Positions 56,656 through 64,000 of a DNA stretch of 64,000 bases are shown piece after piece. Below the pieces are notes generated by a model. The model ran no database searches. It was not told the origin of the DNA and saw only the letters and a list, made by a program, of their open reading frames with translations. The translations under genes and the position numbers were made by a program. The stretch is from Gadus chalcogrammus. Taxonomy: Eukaryota; Chordata; Actinopteri; Gadiformes; Gadidae. Location: contig NC_079421.1 of the NCBI RefSeq assembly GCF_026213295.1, positions 15,836,693 to 15,900,692 of the forward strand. The letters run 5' to 3'. The stretch's first letter is position 1; each line of letters begins with the position of its first letter.

Positions 56656-57126
56656 GGCGACCAGGATCCAGTTACTGTTGGAAAGAGCAACAATGGGTCA
56701 TTTCAACACTTGCTGTTTTGTGAAAATTGAGAAACGTCATCAGCGATGTTCAAAGGATCTGCTGATGCTTCATAATCACAGCAGAGACATGGCAAACATT
56801 TGATGATATAAATAAGTATCGTTCCAAGGTTTGTACAAAGCTTGGATGAATCATGGACTACATCACAGTCAATATGCACTTACCTGAATTAACCATTTGC
56901 CCCGTTAAGCTTACCAATTTTACAGCATTTTCTGGTTTACAGAAAATCAGCACCCAGTTCTAAATTACATTTGGATCTGTAATGTGACATAGATTACTAA
57001 ATAGATCCAGATATAATGCAATCTAAAGTCAAATGTATGGAGAGCCTACGCCTCCAACGCAGGCTCTATCGTTTGTACAACATACAGACAAGATGGATAT
57101 CGCAAAATCACAAACACATGCACACG
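56656..57126 (-). repeat. Duplicated rlim leader/intron 1, left part
   Basis: Matches 50131-50612, interrupted on its right by the hAT insertion at 57127. Confidence 0.9.
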
Positions 57127-58316
57127 CAGAGACATCGTTAGGCCTATTTTGGGGGGAGCTACGCCCCCACTACAAAAAAATAAATCGATAGGTTTCTTCT
57201 TCTTTTTTTACAAAAAATAAATATATATATATTTTTGTCAAGGAAATCGTAACATGCCTGCACTTAACATAATGAGCCAGACCAAGAGTTGAAATAAATA
57301 CTAATACAATGAGAAGTTGTCTTTAATTTGGATTAAAATTGTCTCGGAGAGCGCATTGATGCATACATTTTCTATCCTATTTTCCTTGAACTCACCCCAA
57401 TATGTAGACTTAAATCATACCAACTCTTTCATTTGTTTAGCTTATTTATATTTTTTAAAAGGAGGACATCCTGAAGACTCAGGAGAGGGAAACAGGAGGT
57501 CTTAAGGCAAGTAAAGAAAAGAGAGTGAGCCAGCAAACAGGCCCTGATAGATGCTCTGCTATACTCTACTGTAATAAATGATGAATTAAAGAAGCACTTG
57601 AAAGATGTGTTGAATAAAGACAAAAAGAAAATACTGCAGGGGCTATTGGTGTGTTCCTGAATCCTCGGACGCCAGCCTTCCGAGTCGGAAGTCGGGAAAT
57701 CTCCCAGCTTTCTTGTGGCATTTCTCTGAGGCACGCCCCCTTTTTGTCTTCATTTCTTGGAATTATGAGAGTAGACCGAGAGCAGTGATGACGCTCTGCG
57801 CCCGTGAAGAGATTTATTAGGGGTCCGAGCAGCGAAGCTGCATGGTCCCCTATTGTTTCTGTAACATCTTTTTATATTTTCATATTTATATATCTTCCGT
57901 GTGTTGTTGACTTTTAATTTTGCTCGGACCCCGTTAGTCACCACTTGCGGTTATATTTTTCTTTGTATTTGTACCACGTTGGTCATTTTAATGCCGATTT
58001 TAAATGCTCTTACACACTTGATTACATTGCTACTTTATTCCAGTCACCAATTTATGCATTGCACGGTCTTGCTGTGCATGCATACAATGTAAAGTTGTGT
58101 TGTTTGTTTTCGGGCTGGTTTGCTAAAGAGACTAATGTATCTAACAATAAACAACGACTAGCCTATTTCATGACACAATCACAAAGACGAACGGGAACGC
58201 TATGAATGCTCAGAGACCGGAAATTAGGTCAAAAGTGCAACTCGGAAGGTTGGCGTCCGAGGATTCAGGAACACACCACAAGCCCCCCAAGCCTCTAAAT
58301 CCTAGTGACGTCCCTG
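57127..58316 (+). mobile_element. 1.19-kb hAT element with 8-bp target duplication and empty site in unit 1
   Basis: Ends CAGAGACATCGTTAGG and, reversed, CAGGGACGTCACTAGG. Flanking tgcacacg at 57119-57126 and 58317-58324. The unit 1 counterpart at 50605-50612 has one tgcacacg and no insert. Nested inside is an inverted-repeat element (ggtgtgttcctgaatcctcg near 57.65 kb; reversed copy ending at 58.278 kb). Inside that is a short one with GGGGTCCGAGCA/TGCTCGGACCCC ends (about 57.82-57.93 kb). Confidence 0.88.
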
Positions 58317-58324
58317 TGCACACG

Positions 58325-59111
58325 TGTATGGCCTAACTCGACTGAAAGACACAAAGCCAGTTATCTACTGAGTCTGAATAGTCCCTGTGAGACCAGGAAT
58401 TGGTCGTATTAGAACAGGTTGTGCTGAACACACTGCCGAATTAAACTCTCACAAAGCCCCGGCATTGCTCTACAAATACATTAATAAAATGTAGCAAACG
58501 TAAACCCGAACCAGCGACGTCAAACAATGCTAATGACGATGATGACCACTACCTTAGCATTAGCCGGCGAACTATTGATCATTTTATACATAGTAGGGTG
58601 TAACAGAGTAGAGCAAGTGGTGTTCATGTTACCTGTCGAGTCTGTAGTGCCTTATTTGGACGTACTTCAACGTGGTTTCTAAAAAACAGTACGGATTTCA
58701 CTTGGATAATAGTGGGCAACCTCAGGAGTCCATTTTCTCTCGTATAAAGCTTAGCTGTTTATATTCCGGAAACTAGGGGAGAGCATGAGTACGGAAGGAG
58801 ATGCTTGCTTCGGTTTCAGTCTGTGCACAGTACCTTCTCAACAAGCAGGTGCGCTTGCATCCAGAGGGGGCGCCAATATGCCAATTCACCACACAGTGTT
58901 ATGATACATCATAACACTGTGTTTTTTTTTATCAAAAAATGGCCCCCCGGGCAAGGTTTGCCGGTGCCCAGAACCGCCCCTGGTGTTGTTAGCGGCTCAA
59001 TTCTTCAATGGCTATATGTATCTGACAAAAAAAATTATTCATGATTATCAGTACAGTAGCCTGTTTAACTTTGAGTTAATTATACATATTTTTACCCAAC
59101 AAAATCATATA
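58325..59111 (-). repeat. Duplicated rlim intron 1/exon 1 and upstream flank
   Basis: 58325-58800 matches 50613-51520, with an internal deletion; the exon 1 donor block acctgtcgagtctg recurs at about 58.63 kb. 58.81-58.99 kb is an unmatched transposon-like fragment (ending cccagaaccgcccctgg). 59.00-59.11 kb resumes the match to 51.96-52.07 kb. Confidence 0.8.
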
Positions 59112-60350
59112 GAATGAAGGGTCATACTAGCTGGAAACATTTTGTGTATCACTTGGCTGGATACAAGCTCTAGTTGCACAAGATTAGCCAATTTCCGCTA
59201 CTTCCTTTTTTTCTCATTTTAAAACAGTCTGCTCTCTCTAAAAACACAATTTACTCAATTAGAGAATTCAGGGGCCACCAGGCTTCCGGATCCTGGACTG
59301 AAACATGCGACATGCTCCCTGATCAGTTGCACCACACATTACAATACATGCTGTCTTCTTTAATTCCCCCCCTTATTCGCTATGGATGACTTAAGAGCAA
59401 CAAGAAAGCTGATAATACCTGACTAACTGATTATTTTTGGGAGCACATCACAGGGTGTGTTTATGATGTGAGGCAGAATCTTCCACTCCAATTAAGCATG
59501 CCAAAATGTGTTCCACAGCAGACCGCAGCAGAGTTATGGATGAGCAATCACTCTCGCAATGCCTGACCCTGTGTGCTAATTAGTTATGGCATTAAAAAAA
59601 CATGAGCCAAGCTAGGAGTTGGGGAGAAATTATAAGCCCTTTGTCTAGGAATCCTCATATTAACACCTTGGTATCGTGTGTAGTTGGCTTTCCTTCTTCT
59701 TATGAAACCATGTAGTTGCAATTGTGTTATTTAAACAATATGTTAACATACTCTATTCTGCTATTTGTAAAACTGATTAATATGTTAAACACATTTAGAC
59801 TTTATGCAATCATTCGTCTTTCTTTTACTCAATCATTAAGGCATAAAGATGCTCTGGAAAGAACTTTTCTTGAATGCACGTCATTTAATGTAATTTATCA
59901 TAAGTGGAAAAAACACAACCCGACTCTCTTCAGAAAGCAGCATTCAAAATCGTATTTTAATTTGTATATTTACTCCATAAACATTATTACAAAACTCAGC
60001 AAGTTACCAATATTACATTATCACCATACAGGCTTGATCACAAATATTTAAAACCTTTGCAACAGTTACAACAAAAACAAACAAAACAAAAAACGAAATT
60101 ATACTCAAATAATTTACATGAAAATCTATAAAACAGCAAATTCTTCACAAATGAGATTTTTTTGCAAGTAATTTTTTCTTTGCTTATTTGTGTTTTGCAC
60201 AGTAACACAACACTCTCACAACAAGATCATGGTCTTATTACAAAACTTCCAACAAAATGTAAATATTTCTAGTTTTCTGTCAATACTTTCATATTTTGGT
60301 TTTTAAAACCAGAAACTTGTCGTTGTATATCCTTTCCACTGCCTGTAGAG
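59112..60350. repeat. End of tandem-duplication unit 2
   Basis: Paralogous to 54.48-55.56 kb. Carries the empty target site gaatgaag (59112-59119). Non-coding; it probably grades into distal nexmif 3' sequence. Confidence 0.88.
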
Positions 60351-63042
60351 GCGCATAAAAGGTTACTCACACACACAAATACTTCACAGCACTTTCTAAG
60401 AAAAATATACACTTACAAAATATGTTACAAATTGGCACACAAAAAATATACAAGATTTTGTAGTGTCAAGAGTTCATTAAGATCCTTTCTGGTGACTCTA
60501 GACAGTATATATAAAGCTCGGTATTCTTTTAATGAAAAGACCAAAGTAATTTCAAATAATTTCATTGAATCATGTTGTGAACACATCAAACATAAAATAA
60601 CAATATAATATACATTCATAAAGAGGGTTAGGTACCTTATGTATTTTGCATTTCTTTTTTGTTATCTCTGGGAAAATGAAATAAAACAAAAAAAAACGAA
60701 TTGTCAACTTTCTTAGCACCATTAACATGAGGCAGCTCAACAGTGGCACATCAAAAAGAAAAAAAAGAAACAAAGGAAACGACAATTATGAACACAGAAA
60801 AGTACATTCAATTTGACAATAGGCAGAAATGAGTGAAGGCAGACTAAGTGTGGCGCTTTCCTTCAGCAGCTTGTCTTGGACCTAACCCTGATACACTAGT
60901 GACAAAGGAACAACCAAAATAGTATGGCAAAGAGAGAGAAAATAATAAACATGGACAGAACAGTTTGATTATGATTCTTGCCTTTCTGCAAGAGATCCAT
61001 CCCCCATCCTCCTGTGCTTCAGAATTACCATAGCCAAAGTGACAAGGCTTTTTTCATAAATCAAGTGTCGATATGTTGGCACATCTTCATGCAGTTGTAG
61101 TTAATTAGTGCTCGGTTTAAACAGATATTGGAAAAGGAAATTAAAGGCATACAGTCTAGGAAGATTGAAAGGAGATTTGTAGTTAAAATATGCAGCAAAA
61201 AGTGATTGTATTGGCTCTGTATTTCTATTCTCAAGAAATTACTATTGGTAGTATAAATGCATATAGTATCAAATGAATCTATATAACATTCTGTATGGTA
61301 CTGCTACCATATAGTGTATCTGAATTACAATATCCATTTAATGTAGTATTTCTTAATCGTATTTCTTTATTTTTTTGTTTTGAAAAATGTACATAATCGC
61401 ATACGCTTGTTGCAATAGGGTGACATTAAAATTGCCTTTCGTTACAAACATTATGATAGTCTTGTTTTCCATCAATTTACAACTGATTATATGGATTCAG
61501 AACCCATTTTACTATGGATGTTCGGATGTGATATGAGCAAATATGACCAGACTGTAATTCATATGACTGGTTTGGGGACCTTTTGCTTCTATTGACATTA
61601 TATGATTCATACATGAAAGAAATAGAGACCAAATTAACTTGTTATATAACGACTACTATATTCATTAAACAAATTTCTATCCAAAATAACAAATCAGGCA
61701 GTAAAATAACAGAAATCTCATGCGGAGTAAAAATGTAAAGACACTTCCTTTCATTAATATTACTGATTCCATTCTCACCTTTTATGCATTCACATGAAAT
61801 CTGACTGCGGAGAACATTATGTCATGATTGCATTTACCGTTAATGCTTGCATTGACATATAAGTTAATAAGTCGCCTTTCATTTCAAGTGCCCCCACCCT
61901 GCAAAAACTCTGCGGTACTCCAGTCGGTCCAGCCCCATTACCCTTTTCATCTTCCATCACAGTAGCCTTCAAAATAATAATAATCTTTCTTTAACCCTTT
62001 TTAAGCTACTCAGAGCCAGGCAGATGTCAAGGTAAACTGAATTTGGCAAACAACGAGAGGGAAAGAAGAATTCAGAGTCTTTCGGTTTTGGTTTAGTGAG
62101 TGGCTTTTTACCACTGACAGCTTGGTTGGTGCCTTTCGCCAGAGGTGAGAAAAGTCCAAAATGAAGGAGCGGCAAGTCACTATCAGGATATTCTGACCCG
62201 AGCAGCCAATATTCAAATGGATAAAAAAGAGGAATAGCCAATATTCACACATATATAAGAGGTCATTTACACAGCATTGTTACTTTTGGCACATTGATTT
62301 TAAGATAATAATTCTTTTTTTCTTTTTTTTTTGCAAATATTGCATGTCCCTGTACAACAACATTGACAAAAATACTCTTTTGTAGGAGCTTTTGTGAATT
62401 GGCAAACATTAACCTGTAAATTTAGATCAACAGTAGGTCTTTAAACTCCAGAAAAAAAAGCTTGATAAAAAACAAAACAAAATGGGGAGTCATTGCAACA
62501 TTGAGAGAAGAAAAAGAAGGCTCAAGACAATGTTTGATATGTCATCGATTACAAAATGGTCCCATCCTGTGGAAAATATGTCTTGGGCTCAAACAAGGCT
62601 CATTACTTGTCGTTTCCCCTCTTGAAATAAGCCAGGCAGTGTATGAAGGACGGCAACAACAGGACATCCATTTTCTGCATACAAAAACAGATGAGGAGGA
62701 GGGGTGCGTAGATGTCACTCAATGCATTTGTTTTAAATAGCTACATCTTTAGGGGAAAAGGGGGGAATAAATACATAATTCAGGGCAGCTAATTTTGCTG
62801 AGAAATACAAAAACAAAAGTTCTTCAAAAAGGCGACAGAACTGTTTTTTCAAGGCTCATTATTCTTTTTTTCAGACAAAAAATAAAACTGAAACAACTAT
62901 AGGAACAACCAAAGCAGAAACAACAAAAGCAAGAAAAATGCAGCCATGGTCATTTCAAATCTCAATCAAGCTTGACACAATCACTCAATAGGTAGTTTGC
63001 AAAGTACAAGAAGTTTTTCTCATGCAGATAATAATTTCCTCT
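60351..63042 (-). other. Probable long 3' UTR of nexmif
   Basis: AT-rich, few repeats, no coding frames that make sense. Many A/T-rich elements lie downstream of the nexmif stop on the minus strand. Assignment as UTR is inferred from position. Confidence 0.45.
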
Positions 63043-64000
63043 TCAGGGGTTAAAAGGTAGTGGGGGGTAATCAGGGGGAACGTAGAAGTCATGCAGCTCT
63101 GGCATAGCATCAGTGTAGGTATGCTTGGGTTGGGGAGGCTGAGCAGGTAGTGGGGGGGTTGGTGAGCAGTGGGGGGGGCTGGGGCAATGGGGGGTGGGAG
63201 TTGGGGTGGGGTGGGAGGGGGTGTTGGGTGCAACAGCAGTCAATAACAAAATATTACCTCAGTGTCTCAAAAGAGGCCATCAGAGCTATGTCCTTATTTG
63301 GGTCTCTCTCAGCTCGCTTCCCTTTCAGTGTCTCAATCCGAGGGAACTTTGCACTGGTCTTGTGGCGGTACAACTTTTTGTGTGCAGGCCCAGGGTTAAT
63401 AAAGTTAGGCTTGTCAAACATATTACAGCCCAGAGCAAGTTGCGGGAATAAGGGGTGGGACGGATTGAATTTGGCCTGGTTTTTGCCTCCCTTTCCCCCA
63501 GCCTTTCTCCCTCTGCCAGCACCTGTTAGGAGGGCTCCTTTTTTCTTCAGGTCAGCCTCTGTGCCTGCCAAGATTTTCAGGGTCTTTAGGTTGAGGCTAT
63601 TAGCCTCAGGGGTTATACAGGCCTCAGCCATTGGGTCCCATAATGGCTCAATGGAGGCCATCATGAATCTCTGGACTTCCGCCATGCCAGAGACAATGTT
63701 GGACAGAATGTTGGAGGGTTCCTCGAATTCTCTCTGGTCATCTCCTACCAGACTGTTGTTCTCTGACCATCCGGTGCCAGACCAGTCACCAGTGCTGCTA
63801 CTGTCAGTTAGGCCTGTGCCACAACCACCAGCTTGATTCTTTGCAGCCTTACCCTCTAACATGGCCTTGATCTTTTTGGTGGAGCGAGAGTTCTGTTTGG
63901 GAGCTTTGACCTTTTCTGTCTTGGTTGCTTTAGGAGCCCGGCTCTTCTTAGGGCCTTGACCTGCAGGGGTTTGTTTGTAACTGCCTTTTTTCTTTGTCTT
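63043..64000 (-). CDS. nexmif: C-terminal part of nexmif (KIAA2022), runs off the window
   Basis: A minus-strand frame enters from the window edge and runs to a donor at 63258/63257 (ACACTGAG|gtaata). It is lysine-rich, then EPSNILSNIVSGMAEVQRFM, LKTLKILAGT, NMFDKPNFINPGPAHKKLYR and FPRIETLKGKRAERD. A short last exon, 63178-63043, fits in phase after acceptor cattgccccag and encodes a proline-rich tail ending HDFYVPPDYPPLPFNP. Without splicing, the frame stops at once after ETLR. NEXMIF is a nuclear neurite-extension and migration factor adjacent to RLIM in human; recognition rests on this synteny plus general resemblance, not an alignment. The resulting 79-bp intron is unusually small. Confidence 0.68.

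Noticed and set aside
63150..63836. Plus-strand 228-codon frame near the right edge
   Set aside because: It is antisense to nexmif and begins in a G-rich stretch with no recognisable domain.

Overview
The window is teleost fish nuclear DNA. Genes are interrupted by GT/AG introns, there are very long (TG)n and (CT)n arrays, L2/CR1-type LINEs, a Ty3/gypsy wreck and many hAT-type non-autonomous transposons. The anchors rlim, nexmif, glod5 and acod1 are vertebrate genes, and rlim next to nexmif matches the neighbourhood on the human X chromosome. I cannot name the species.

Layout. 1-8.1 kb is a transposon graveyard: a broken Ty3/gypsy element, a LINE and copies of a short DNA element. 8.6-38.7 kb is the interesting block. 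It holds a bacterial-type phytanoyl-CoA-dioxygenase-like gene (+, 10.9-13.9 kb), an ES1/GATD3-like DJ-1/PfpI gene (-, 16.0-18.8 kb), a large fusion gene A (+, 20.3-25.5 kb), its paralogue fusion gene B (-, 30.8-34.4 kb) and acod1/irg1, the itaconate-forming cis-aconitate decarboxylase (+, 35.6-38.5 kb). 38.7-44.2 kb is repeats. 44.3-45.2 kb is glod5 (-), 47.2-51.5 kb is rlim (-) and 60.4-64.0 kb is the 3' end of nexmif (-, runs off the window).

The main discovery candidate is the pair of fusion genes. I reconstructed both from splice sites with every exon in phase (853 and 887 aa). Each appears to consist of three successive six-helix modules that look like the GPR1/FUN34/YaaH (SatP, acetate/succinate permease) fold, followed by an intracellular YrdC/Sua5-type domain. 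They lie beside the itaconate synthase. Two divergent pairs (ES1-like with A; B with acod1) each share a short upstream region carrying TATA boxes and perfect STAT-type TTCNNNGAA motifs. This suggests, but does not prove, a co-regulated immune-metabolism locus that handles small carboxylates such as itaconate.

The second structural story is a tandem duplication of the rlim-to-nexmif interval (unit 1 about 47.5-55.57 kb, unit 2 about 55.57-60.35 kb). The second rlim copy is a truncated, frameshifted pseudogene without RING or start. The two units carry reciprocal hAT insertions whose 8-bp target duplications and empty sites can be read directly. The duplication junction carries small foldback duplications typical of replication template switching.
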